From: Aquiflexum balticum DSM 16537
Lineage (GTDB): Bacteria > Bacteroidota > Bacteroidia > Cytophagales > Cyclobacteriaceae
Reading direction: 5' to 3'
Assembly (NCBI RefSeq): GCF_900176595.1
Contig: NZ_LT838813.1
Coordinates: forward strand, 1,550,001 to 1,614,000
Length of the DNA stretch: 64,000 nucleotides
Part shown: positions 35,780-45,700 of the stretch, one piece after another
Layout of the letters: each line of letters begins with the position of its first letter
Numbering within the stretch: the first letter of the stretch is position 1
The notes under the pieces: model-generated
The model's input: the letters and a program-made list of their open reading frames with translations, nothing else
Database searches by the model: none
What the model was told of the DNA's origin: nothing
Made by a program: the position numbers and the translations under genes

Positions 35780-38700
35780 ATGGCCTCTCTCCGACCGAAC
35801 TTTCCTTCCGGAAACCTCCTTATTGGATTTTTGTTTCTGACCCTTTTCTTCCCCATTCTTCTCCCCGCCCAGTCGATCTATGAGCAGGTAGGAAGATTCC
35901 CCCTGACTGCTTACAGCCCAGAAGAATATGAGGGTGCTCCGATGGTATGGTCCGCTTTGCAAAGCGATGACGGCCTAATGTACTTTGGGACTTCATCTGG
36001 TATTGTGGAATATGACGGAGTTTCATGGCGTTCGCTCTTTAAAAATAATCAAGTCTTTTCCACTTATAGTTTAACCAAAGATGATAAGGGACGAATATTT
36101 TATGTGGGTCGGGATTTTGGCTATCTGGACTTCAACCACAAAGAAGGGACCAAAGCTGTTTCGTTGCTTCATCTCATTCCGGAGGAGTTTAGGGATGGCT
36201 TTAAGGCCTGGGAAATCCATTTTTTGCAAGGTTCTTTCCTTATTCGGATAGGATTTGAAACCATTATTAGGCTTGAACTGGCTGATGATATGACTTTGAA
36301 GTCGCTGGAATCCTGGGATGCGGAGAGTTCATTTGGTATTTCTTTTGTCGTGGAAAACGAATATTATGTACGACAGGCAGGAAAAGGCCTTTACAGACCG
36401 GTCGGGAAGGAGTTGAAGCTGATTCCCAATACAGAGTTTTTCGGAGGAGTAGGCTTGACCATTATGCTCCCCTATAATGACGGGACTGGCAAATCCCTGC
36501 TTTTAGGAGGACAGACCACTGGCTTTTATGTGTTTGATGGGTTCAAATCACGTAAACTACCTACCGGAATCGACCAGGAATTGGAAGATGGAACCCTACT
36601 TCGGGATGCTATTCCCTATCAAGGGAACTATATCCTTGCACTACTTGGGGGAGGGGTAGTGATCCTGAATCCCAATGGAGAAATTCTCAAAAGAATTGGC
36701 CTGGCACAAGGATTGCCTTCAAATGTAGTGTCCAAAGTTTATTTAGACCAAAATAAAGGCTTATGGGCTACTACCGAGGAAGGGATGGCGAGGATAGGAA
36801 TAGAATCCCCGATCCAGAGTTTTGGCAAGGAATTGGAAATCAATTCAACAGTCTTGAAAATTCAGAAAAAGGGAGATGAGTTGTTTTTAGGCACCTCCAC
36901 CGGCTTTTTGAAATTTGATCAGACGAAAAAGCTATTCCAGCCCGTTCCGGGAGTTATACCGAGGGCCCTTTTTGACTTCATTTTTGACGGAGATGATTTG
37001 ATTGTTCCCGGGGTAGAATTGCAGGTGCTCCGAAACGGGAAAAGGATCGGCTTGTATTGGCCTAAAAACGAAGGCGATTCACGCTATGTTTTGATACCAA
37101 GAAACAATCCAAATCTTCTTTTGGTAGGTGCCCAAGCTGGACTGTTTATCTATCGAAGAACACTTTCCAATGAGTCCCCATGGGAATTTCATGGGAAAGT
37201 GCCCAATATAGGACCTATTGAGTATTTCCTAATGGAAGGGAAAGACGGGACGATCTTTATGATGGGAACGGACAGGCTATATGCACTTGATCTTAGAGAT
37301 TGGAGCAGTGAAACTTCAGATCTGACCAATATCAAAACCACCTTTTTGGAATTTGATACTTCTGAGGACCTTTTTTCCTTAGTTGACGGTGAGTTTTTTA
37401 AACGGTCCTCCAAGGGCTTCCAGAAGTATTCACCGGGGGAGGGACGGTTGATTCCGGCAGAAGAATTCAGTATGGTCGAGAAGGACTTGATAGGTTTTTA
37501 TCAGGCAAATACTGGGACTGTCCTGTACGAATCGATTGATGGGAACACATATATTCTCAAACGAAATGCATCTGACAGATTTATTAAGGATGATGGACCA
37601 AGTTCGGTCCTTCCTTTTCTGTCAAGAGGTGGTTTTTTGGATAAGGACAACATCATGTGGTATGTTTCCCCGAAAGGTTTGATCCGCTATGACCCGAAAA
37701 AGGATAATCAGAGCGATAAGGAATTTTTCACCCTGATCCGACGAATAGAAACCAATACAGACACGCTTCCCTTGATTGCCTACGGAAGGGACAAAACCCT
37801 TCCTGCAAGTGAGATGAAAGACAATTCCTATCGCTTTGAGTTTGCGGCTCCTTATTTCGATGAGGAAAAGAAAACCAAATACCAGACCTATTTGGAGGGA
37901 TTCGACCAGGATTGGTTGGACTGGAATGACATTACTTTTAAGGAATACACCAACCTCTCTCCGGGGGCTTACACCTTTCATGTCCGGGCCTTGTCGCAAA
38001 TCGGAGGGATTAGCGAGGAAGCTGTATTTTCATTTGTTGTCTTGCCTCCCTGGTATGCTACCTGGTGGGCTTACCTGATCTATGTCTTGCTTATAGGAGG
38101 AATAATCAACGCTATTGTAAAGTGGCGTTCCCAAAAACTCAAAGCCGAAAACCGTATCCTGGAAGAGCGGGTAAACGAGCGTACCGCAGCACTTGAAAAA
38201 TCCATCACCGACCTGAAATCCACCCAAGCCCAGCTGATCCAATCGGAGAAGATGGCTTCTCTTGGTGAACTCACGGCCGGTATCGCCCACGAGATTCAGA
38301 ATCCTTTGAATTTTGTGAATAACTTTAGTGAAGTGAGTGCTGAGCTTATTGACGAAATAGAAGAAGAAAGAGCCAAGAGCCAAGAAGCGAGAGACGAGAC
38401 TTTGGTCAGCGAAATACTGGAGGATGTCAAACAAAACCTTAAAAAAATCAATCACCATGGAAATCGGGCCGGCTCCATTGTCAAAGGGATGCTCGAGCAC
38501 AGCCGTACGACTACCGGTGAAAAAGTACTTACCGATATCAATGCTTTGGCAGATGAATACCTGCGGCTCTCTTACCATGGATTGCGTGCAAGAGATAATT
38601 CTTTCAATGCTGACTTCAAAACCGATTTAGATTCCAATCTCCCCAAAGTGAACGTAGTACCACAGGATATCGGGCGTGTTCTATTGAATCTGATCAACAA

Positions 38701-39022
38701 TGCTTTTCAGGCTTGTGCTGGCCAACCCTCCAAGGGTTTTGAACCCTTGGAGGGTTTCAAGCCACTTGTCACCGTCTCCACCTCCCCCCTTGAGGGGGGC
38801 AGGGGGGTACAAATCTCCGTCAAGGACAACGGCCCCGGCATCCCGGACTCCATCAAAGACAAAATCTTCCAGCCTTTCTTTACCACCAAACCCACCGGTC
38901 AGGGAACAGGATTGGGTTTGAGTTTGAGTTACGACATAGTCAAAGCCCATGGCGGGGAGATCAAAGTTGAGACAAAAGAAGGTGAGGGAACAGAGTTTAC
39001 CATTCAACTACCAAGCTTATGA
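35780..39022 (+). CDS. Propeller/Y_Y_Y sensor histidine kinase (HK8)
   Basis: A 1080-residue protein. The signal peptide (LLIGFLFLTLFFPILLPAQ) is followed by a large periplasmic beta-propeller with divergent repeats (MYFGTSSGIVEYDGVSW, LWATTEEGMARIG), a Y_Y_Y-like domain (~680-750), one membrane segment (YATWWAYLIYVLLIGGII, ~756-775) and a coiled coil. DHp His is at 38288-38290 (residue 837), and the HATPase is of the LGE type. It lacks the fused receiver and AraC domain of classical hybrid two-component systems. The 3' third is almost identical to HK9, including both palindromic inserts (38724, 38784). It lies 127 nt before HK9; the pair probably arose by tandem duplication. Confidence 0.92.
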   Translation: MASLRPNFPSGNLLIGFLFLTLFFPILLPAQSIYEQVGRFPLTAYSPEEYEGAPMVWSALQSDDGLMYFGTSSGIVEYDGVSWRSLFKNNQVFSTYSLTKDDKGRIFYVGRDFGYLDFNHKEGTKAVSLLHLIPEEFRDGFKAWEIHFLQGSFLIRIGFETIIRLELADDMTLKSLESWDAESSFGISFVVENEYYVRQAGKGLYRPVGKELKLIPNTEFFGGVGLTIMLPYNDGTGKSLLLGGQTTGFYVFDGFKSRKLPTGIDQELEDGTLLRDAIPYQGNYILALLGGGVVILNPNGEILKRIGLAQGLPSNVVSKVYLDQNKGLWATTEEGMARIGIESPIQSFGKELEINSTVLKIQKKGDELFLGTSTGFLKFDQTKKLFQPVPGVIPRALFDFIFDGDDLIVPGVELQVLRNGKRIGLYWPKNEGDSRYVLIPRNNPNLLLVGAQAGLFIYRRTLSNESPWEFHGKVPNIGPIEYFLMEGKDGTIFMMGTDRLYALDLRDWSSETSDLTNIKTTFLEFDTSEDLFSLVDGEFFKRSSKGFQKYSPGEGRLIPAEEFSMVEKDLIGFYQANTGTVLYESIDGNTYILKRNASDRFIKDDGPSSVLPFLSRGGFLDKDNIMWYVSPKGLIRYDPKKDNQSDKEFFTLIRRIETNTDTLPLIAYGRDKTLPASEMKDNSYRFEFAAPYFDEEKKTKYQTYLEGFDQDWLDWNDITFKEYTNLSPGAYTFHVRALSQIGGISEEAVFSFVVLPPWYATWWAYLIYVLLIGGIINAIVKWRSQKLKAENRILEERVNERTAALEKSITDLKSTQAQLIQSEKMASLGELTAGIAHEIQNPLNFVNNFSEVSAELIDEIEEERAKSQEARDETLVSEILEDVKQNLKKINHHGNRAGSIVKGMLEHSRTTTGEKVLTDINALADEYLRLSYHGLRARDNSFNADFKTDLDSNLPKVNVVPQDIGRVLLNLINNAFQACAGQPSKGFEPLEGFKPLVTVSTSPLEGGRGVQISVKDNGPGIPDSIKDKIFQPFFTTKPTGQGTGLGLSLSYDIVKAHGGEIKVETKEGEGTEFTIQLPSL
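38368..38395 (+). repeat. Heptanucleotide array in DHp loop of HK8
   Basis: Units AAGAGCC twice, AAGAAGC, GAGAGAC. Confidence 0.7.
38724..38756. repeat. 33-bp palindrome in HATPase loop of HK8
   Basis: Perfect 15-bp arms AACCCTCCAAGGGTT and AACCCTTGGAGGGTT around TTG. It is the same element family, length and codon site as 33110 in HK7. Confidence 0.9.
38784..38799. repeat. C6/G6 hairpin insert in HK8
   Basis: CCCCCCT and AGGGGGG around TG, in a segment encoding SPLEGGRG. An identical copy is at 42190 in HK9. Confidence 0.7.
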
Positions 39023-39149
39023 TAAAAAATTCCGTGACATCCAATAATCCTCTTAAATCACTGCTTCATGGCTGAGAACTACATTTTATGTCCAATTGCC
39101 CATCTAAATCAAATACAATAATCATGAAAAAATCCACAATTAATTAATA

Positions 39150-42100
39150 ATGAAACTATTTATGAAGTCTACCCTTCTTTCTCTGGGACTTTTATTTGCC
39201 CTTGCTGTAAATGCCTCTGCCCAAACTAACCCCGAGCTTGGTTTCCCTCTGATTACCAATTATTCATACAAAATGTACAAAGGACACTCTCAGGTATGGT
39301 CGGTAATTCAAGATGATAGCAATTTGATGTTTTTTGGTACTACTTCAGGTATTACCTCATATGATGGAGTGAACTGGTCTCAAATAAAAATCAGCGGTAT
39401 CAATAAGGCAGGAACTGTAAGAGCGCTAACCAAAAGTAGAAATGGAACTATCTATTATGGAGGAGCTGGTTGCATGGGTTATCTTGATATTTTAGAAAAT
39501 GGGGAAACTAAGGCTATCTCACTGACTGACATCATTCCAGAGGCTAACCGGAATTTTTCTCAAATATGGTCCATCAGAATAGTTGGAAGTTATATCTATT
39601 TTCAGGCAAGAGAATACATTTTTAGGATCGAGGAAAATTCAGACAAACCGGACATGGGATTAAAAGTGTGGGGGACTGAAACGGGTTTTGCATTTTCTCA
39701 TTCCTTTGGTGACCAATATTTTGTTTCTCAAGTTGATAAAGGACTTTTCAAATTATTGAATGAGGAATTGACACTAGTTCCTGATGGTCAAACTATGGTA
39801 GATAAAAGGATTTATACCATGCTACCTTTAAGTAACGAATCTGATGGATCAGAAACATATCTTATTGGAACTATGAATAATGGTTTTTATAAGTATGATG
39901 GGGAAAAATTTACTCAATTTAAAACAGATATAGATCCTATTGTAGAAAATAAATTCCTTTATAGGGGTATCATTCTTCCCGACGGAAATATTTTAGTATC
40001 TGTTATTGGGGAAGGTGCAATAAAAATAACACCTGAAGGAAAATTTATCCAATCAATTTCCCTATCCTCCGGTTTGCAGGATCCTTCAGTCTATGCCTTG
40101 TATCTTGATAATTCAGGGATTGTATGGACAGGTTTGGATAATGGGATTTCTAAAATTGATTTAACAAGTCCAATTACACTGTTTTCTAAACAACTCGGGC
40201 TTAACGCCGGGGTATTAACAATTGAAAGGTCCAATGGGACTTTGTTTGTAGGAACTCCTACAGGCGCTTATGGATTCAATAAATCCCAAAGACAATTCGA
40301 ATTTGTTAACAATACATCAATCAGTCAGATATTTATGTTGAAATCAGATGAAGATTTTTTGTTGATACCTGGTAATGATAAATATGGTGTAGTGAATGTT
40401 TATAATTCAAGACTTAATACTTTGGTTGGGAAAATTAAGACACAAGGTCAGCCCAACTATTTTTACAAACCAAAAAATAAATCTGATAAGATTTTATACG
40501 GCGCAAGTACGGGAATTGGTGTTTTAAAGAGATCAGAAAATAGAAATGAAGGTTTGCCGTTTTATCAAGAAGGATTTTTTGAGACGGGAGTTAATACAAT
40601 CTGGTCTATTGCAGAAGATAATTTAGGGCATTTTTGGGGAGGTACCCAGACAGGAATAGTTTACCGGATAATTGTTTCTTATAACTCGGACGGGGGCATT
40701 GATTTTGAAAATTCCAAGATTGAAACATTTGGAGAAAAAAATGGGCTAAGTAATTCAAATGGAGTTGTATTTGGTGCTGCAGGAAAAATATATGCCATGT
40801 CAGAAGACGGTATTATGTCTTTCAATGATTCTACTTCCAATTTTGAACCGGACGATGTCTTTGGAAATATTAAAATTGATTTTTCAAGTACAGATAACTT
40901 TTCTTTAATAGAAGACGCAATTGGCCGTGTATGGATCGGTACCAATAATAAAATAACACTTGCAATACCTAATGGAGATGGAGAGTATATCTTAGAGGAT
41001 GAATTGTTCAACTCATATCCATTTGATGACATTACAGTAATCTTTCCTGAGGACGACGGGACAGTATGGGTGGGCAATAGTGATGGTTTGGTAAGAATGG
41101 AGGGTAATGCCGCAAAAAAAGAAAAAATGCTTTTTTCAGTTCTTCTTCGTCAAGCCATTACCAAGACTGATACCCTGAGTTTAAATTCAAGTGGAAATCT
41201 TGAACTCAAACAATCCAACAATTCCTTAAGATTTATGTACGCTGCTCCGTTTTTTGAGCAGGAAGACAGGACTGTTTATAAGACTTATCTTGAAGGTTTT
41301 GACCCAGATTGGACAGATTGGGGAAACAATTCTTATAAAGAATATACCAACCTTTCTACCGGTACCTACACATTCAGGGTTCGTGCCAAAAACCTTCATA
41401 ATGTTGTCAGCGATGAGGCGACTTTTTCTTTCACCATCCTTCCCCCTTGGTACGCCACTTGGTGGGCTTATCTGATCTATGCCTTGCTATTCGCCGGAGT
41501 GATTACCGCCATCGTGAAGTGGCGTTCCCAAAAACTCAAAGCCGAAAACCGAATCCTGGAAGAACGGGTGAACGAGCGTACCGCAGCACTTGAAAAATCC
41601 ATCTCCGACCTCAAATCTACCCAGGCCCAGTTGATCCAATCGGAGAAGATGGCTTCTCTTGGTGAACTCACCGCAGGCATTGCCCATGAGATTCAGAATC
41701 CGCTGAATTTTGTGAATAATTTTTCGGAGGTCAGCGAGGAACTGATTGAAGAAATAAAAGAATCAAGAGCCAAGAACCAAGAAGCAAGACAATGGACTGA
41801 GGCGGATAAGTTGGAGGATGAGATTCTAGATGATATCAAACAGAACCTGGAAAAGATCCATCACCATGGCAAGCGTGCCGAAGGCATAGTTAAAGGAATG
41901 TTGGCCCATAGCCGTACCAGTGCCGGCGAAAAAGAACCCACTGATATCAACGCATTGGCTGATGAATATCTGCGGCTTTCCTTTCACGGGTTACGTGCAA
42001 GGGACAAATCTTTCAATGCGGACTTTAAAACCAATTTTGACCTCAATCTCCCCAAAGTCAATGTGGTGCCTCAGGATATAGGAAGGGTGTTGCTCAACCT

Positions 42101-42428
42101 GATCAATAATGCTTTTCAAGCTTGTGGGCAAGACCTGTCAGGTTTTCAAAACCTGACAGGTCTCAAACCACTTGTCACCGTCTCCACCTCCCCCCTTGAG
42201 GGGGGCAGGGGGGTACAAATCTCCATCTCCGACAACGGCCCCGGCATCCCGGACTCCATCAAAGACAAAATCTTCCAGCCTTTCTTTACCACCAAACCCA
42301 CCGGTCAGGGAACAGGATTGGGTTTGAGTTTGAGTTACGACATAGTCAAAGCCCATGGCGGGGAGATCAAAGTTGAGACAAAAGAAGGTGAGGGAACAGA
42401 GTTTACCATTCAACTACCAAGCTTATGA
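39150..42428 (+). CDS. Propeller/Y_Y_Y sensor histidine kinase (HK9)
   Basis: A 1092-residue paralogue of HK8 with signal peptide (SLGLLFALAVNASAQ), periplasmic propeller (LMFFGTTSGITSYDGVNW and later VWIGTNNKITLA), a Y_Y_Y-like domain (~690-763), a membrane segment (YATWWAYLIYALLFAGVI), DHp His at 41685-41687 (residue 846) and an LGE-type HATPase. The propeller has diverged strongly from HK8 and is more AT-rich, while the last ~200 coding bases and part of the downstream DNA are almost identical. That pattern points to recent gene conversion or to duplication with replaced sensors. Its 33-bp loop palindrome (42131) has another sequence than that of HK8. Confidence 0.92.
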   Translation: MKLFMKSTLLSLGLLFALAVNASAQTNPELGFPLITNYSYKMYKGHSQVWSVIQDDSNLMFFGTTSGITSYDGVNWSQIKISGINKAGTVRALTKSRNGTIYYGGAGCMGYLDILENGETKAISLTDIIPEANRNFSQIWSIRIVGSYIYFQAREYIFRIEENSDKPDMGLKVWGTETGFAFSHSFGDQYFVSQVDKGLFKLLNEELTLVPDGQTMVDKRIYTMLPLSNESDGSETYLIGTMNNGFYKYDGEKFTQFKTDIDPIVENKFLYRGIILPDGNILVSVIGEGAIKITPEGKFIQSISLSSGLQDPSVYALYLDNSGIVWTGLDNGISKIDLTSPITLFSKQLGLNAGVLTIERSNGTLFVGTPTGAYGFNKSQRQFEFVNNTSISQIFMLKSDEDFLLIPGNDKYGVVNVYNSRLNTLVGKIKTQGQPNYFYKPKNKSDKILYGASTGIGVLKRSENRNEGLPFYQEGFFETGVNTIWSIAEDNLGHFWGGTQTGIVYRIIVSYNSDGGIDFENSKIETFGEKNGLSNSNGVVFGAAGKIYAMSEDGIMSFNDSTSNFEPDDVFGNIKIDFSSTDNFSLIEDAIGRVWIGTNNKITLAIPNGDGEYILEDELFNSYPFDDITVIFPEDDGTVWVGNSDGLVRMEGNAAKKEKMLFSVLLRQAITKTDTLSLNSSGNLELKQSNNSLRFMYAAPFFEQEDRTVYKTYLEGFDPDWTDWGNNSYKEYTNLSTGTYTFRVRAKNLHNVVSDEATFSFTILPPWYATWWAYLIYALLFAGVITAIVKWRSQKLKAENRILEERVNERTAALEKSISDLKSTQAQLIQSEKMASLGELTAGIAHEIQNPLNFVNNFSEVSEELIEEIKESRAKNQEARQWTEADKLEDEILDDIKQNLEKIHHHGKRAEGIVKGMLAHSRTSAGEKEPTDINALADEYLRLSFHGLRARDKSFNADFKTNFDLNLPKVNVVPQDIGRVLLNLINNAFQACGQDLSGFQNLTGLKPLVTVSTSPLEGGRGVQISISDNGPGIPDSIKDKIFQPFFTTKPTGQGTGLGLSLSYDIVKAHGGEIKVETKEGEGTEFTIQLPSL
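41765..41792 (+). repeat. Heptanucleotide array in DHp loop of HK9
   Basis: Units AAGAGCC, AAGAACC, AAGAAGC, AAGACAA. Confidence 0.65.
42131..42163. repeat. 33-bp palindrome of a second type in HATPase loop of HK9
   Basis: Perfect 16-bp arms AGACCTGTCAGGTTTT and AAAACCTGACAGGTCT around one C. It has the same length and codon site as the elements in HK7 and HK8 but is unrelated to them in sequence. Confidence 0.9.
42190..42205. repeat. C6/G6 hairpin insert in HK9
   Basis: Identical to the element at 38784 in HK8. Confidence 0.7.
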
Positions 42429-42465
42429 TAACAAAATCCGTGAAATCCATTAATCCTTTTGAATC

Positions 42466-42486
42466 CCTGCTTGTCCGGCAGGCAGG
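42466..42486. repeat. 21-bp palindromic element, intergenic copy
   Basis: CCTGCTT and AGGCAGG around a 7-nt loop; one mismatch from the arm pair found in HK2, HK5 and HK6. Confidence 0.6.
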
Positions 42487-42490
42487 TGTG

Positions 42491-42595
42491 ATTCAGACGA
42501 TTTATGATATTGTGAAGACGCATGGCGGGGAGTTCAGGGTGGAAAATTTCGATGGGAATGGCTGTATATTAGTCATTGAGTTGCCGAATGCTTAA
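42491..42595 (+). pseudogene. Remnant of a histidine kinase 3' end
   Basis: Translation gives IYDIVKTHGGEFRVEN... CILVIELPNA and a stop, matching the last ~35 residues of the LGE-type HATPase domains (SYDIVKAHGGELKVE). No upstream part of the domain is present, so this is a leftover of a deleted or recombined kinase gene. Confidence 0.75.
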
Positions 42596-42769
42596 ATTAA
42601 ATGCAAATCATAAATGGGAATATTATGCGTGCAATAGAAACTACTGCCTTTTTTGAGTCAAAAGGATCCTAGAAATAGACAAACTGATTCTTATTCTTTA
42701 AAACATTCCATTTAATTTTTTCACGCATTATTTTGTAAATTGGAAATCAGACCCTAAAAACACAAAGAA

Positions 42770-45700
42770 ATGAAAGTAATTTACCGCCAATTGTTCGTTT
42801 TAGTGATTTTTCAGCTTATTTCTCTGCATTCTTTGCTGGCCATAGACCATACCAATACCCGGCTACTTTCGGAACCGGCCATCAGTAAAGATCAGATTGC
42901 ATTTGTTTATGCTTCGGATCTTTGGATCGCAGAGAAGGATGGATCAAACCCCCGAAGACTGACTGCCGAGCAGGGGATGGTTTCCAACCCTGTATTTTCT
43001 CCGGATGGCAGTATGATAGCGTTCAATGCACATTATGACGGCAATCTGGATGTATTTGTGGTTTCTTCCCAAGGGGGGATTCCTAAACGGCTTACCTGGC
43101 ATCCCTATCCGGACTTGGTAAGGGCTTTTACCCCTGATGGCAAATCGGTTCTTTTTGCCTCTCAGCGGGAGGTGTTTACCAATCGATATAACAAACTCTA
43201 CACCGTTGACATTGAAACCGGTAAAGAAACTGCCCTTCCGGTGCCCAACGCCTTTTGGGCAGCCTACAGCCCTGACGGGAAATACTTAGCCTATACACCC
43301 CTATCGGATCGCTTTGGACAATGGAAAAATTACCGTGGGGGCACGATGAGCCGGATCTGGCTTTATGATGTGGAAGACCATTCAGTGACTGAAATTCCAA
43401 AGCCAAACACCGGCAGCAATGACACCCAACCGGTTTGGATGGACGGAAAAGTGTTTTTTAGAAGCGACCGCGATGGGGAGTTCAACCTGTTCAGTTTTGA
43501 CCCCAAATCAAAAAATATCCAGAAACATACTGATTTTAAGGATTTCCATGTTGCAAATATTGGATCCTCTGATTCCGAGATCATTTTCGAACAAGCAGGT
43601 TACCTGCACATCCTATCGGCCAACCAAAATGCACCAAGGCAACTTAAAATCGGAATTGCAACCGACCTATTGGAACACCGGCCCAGGTTTGTTTCGGGCA
43701 GTAATTATGTCAGATCTGCACATATCTCTCCTTCAGGCGCCCGTATAGTAGTGGATTTCAGAGGCGAAATCATTACGGTACCCGCTAAAAAAGGAGACCC
43801 AATGAACCTGACGCAAACCCCCGGAGCCCATGAGAAATTCCCATCTTGGTCTCCCGATGGCAAACAGGTGGCATTTATATCTGATGCCTCAGGAGAGTAT
43901 GCTCTGCACATTCAAAACCAAAACGGTCAGGGAGAAGTAAAAAGCATTGCTCTGAATGGGGCAGGATTTTATGCTTACCTGCATTGGTCTCCTGACAGCA
44001 AGCACATTTGTTTGGTGGACAATAGCCGAAGCCTCTTTGTGGTAGATATCAATAGTGGCAAATCAACCAAGATTGCCTCAGATGCGGTTTATGTTCCCGG
44101 GGTATTCCGGGAATTGTTCGGCAGTTGGTCTGCCGATGGGGCTTGGGTAGCTTATACCGTTCTAACTCCCACAAACTTTGAACGGGCCTATGTTTATTCG
44201 GTCAAAGAGAACAAATCCTTCCCTATTTCTGATGGACTTTCCAATGTCACCAACCCTGTTTTTGATCCAAGTGGCAAATACCTTTATCTCCTGGCTTCTA
44301 CTGATGCCGGACCGGTAGTCAATTGGTTTGATCTTTCCAATCAAGATATGAAGCTGAGCAATACGGTGTATTTGGTCACGCTCCAAAAAGAGGTCAAATC
44401 GCCATTGGCCAAAGAGAATGATATTGAAAAAGAGGAGAAAAAAGAAACAACAGAAGATAAAGAAGTAAAACCGGTCAGGATTGACTTTGATGGACTGCAA
44501 AACAGGATTTTGAATATTCCCATTCCTACAGGCAAATACAGTCAGCTGCAGGTTCCCAAAGAAGGTAAGCTGTATTACCTTTCCCAATCCCAGGATAATG
44601 GGAAAAGCATGCTGCACCACTATGACCTGGAAAAAAGGGAAGAAGAACCCATTATGCCTGCTGATAATTTTATCATCGCATCCCAAGGAGAAAAAATGCT
44701 CTACCAAAGTAAGGGGAAATGGGGTATTACAGATACCGGCAAAAAGCCGGATGCCGATAACCTGATCAATTTGGATCAAATAGAAGTCAAAATTGATCCT
44801 CTACAGGAATGGCCTAATATATTTGAAGAAGCATGGCGGGTGAACCGGGACTATTTCTATGATCCGGGGATGCACGGGGCAGATTGGGAAGCCATGAAAA
44901 CAAAGTACAAAGTTTTCCTACCTGACATGGCTACGAAATCTGACCTGTACCGGGTCATGGAATGGATGTTCAGTGAATTGGCTGTCGGGCATCATCGCTT
45001 CAGTAGTCGGGGAGATAGCTTTTATTCCTCCAAAACTGTAAAAGGGGGCTTATTGGGGGCAGATTATGAAATAGCCAATAACCGATATAGGATCAAAAAA
45101 ATCTATGGCGGTCTGAACTGGACTCCTGAACTGCGCTCTCCGCTTACCGAACCGGGGATAGATGTCAAAGAGGGTGATTATATCCTCGAAGTCAATGGAA
45201 AAGCAGTCACAGCTACAGATAATTTCTACAGCTTTTTTGAAAATACTGCTGACAAGCTCACGGTCCTGACGATTTCATCCACTCCTCAATTGGCGGGTTC
45301 CCGTAAAGTCACTGTTACGCCTTTAGCTTCCGAGATGGCATTGAGAAACAGGGACTGGGTGGAAGGAAACATGGCAAAAGTCCATAAAGCGACCGACGGA
45401 CGGGTGGCTTATGTCTATGTGCCCAATACCACAACCCTTGGTCACGAATATTTTAAGCGCTACTTTTTCCCCCAAGCAGACAAAGACGCTATCATAATCG
45501 ATGAAAGATTCAATGGAGGTGGACAGCTGGCTGATTACTATATTGATATTTTAAAAAGGCCGGTTCAGTCCTATTGGAATTACCGCTATGGGAAGGACCA
45601 AAAAGCACCAAATGCCTCCATACAGGGACCAAAGATCATGCTTATAGACGAAACTGCAGGTTCCGGCGGAGATTACCTTCCCTATCTTTTCAGGCAGGAA

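Larger units (their letters stand above)
42429..42769. other. Intergenic region with kinase remnant
   Basis: A 341-nt gap. It starts with sequence similar to the DNA after HK8, then holds a 21-bp palindromic element (42466) and the 3' remnant of a kinase gene (42491). The rest shows nothing. Confidence 0.6.

Noticed and set aside
2-42428. Island carried by a mobile element
   Set aside because: No integrase, transposase, tRNA or att-like repeats were recognised inside the window, so transfer is not supported by what can be seen.
16096-42428. Hybrid two-component systems with AraC output for the propeller kinases
   Set aside because: HK4, HK8 and HK9 all stop after the HATPase domain; no receiver or helix-turn-helix sequence follows in frame.
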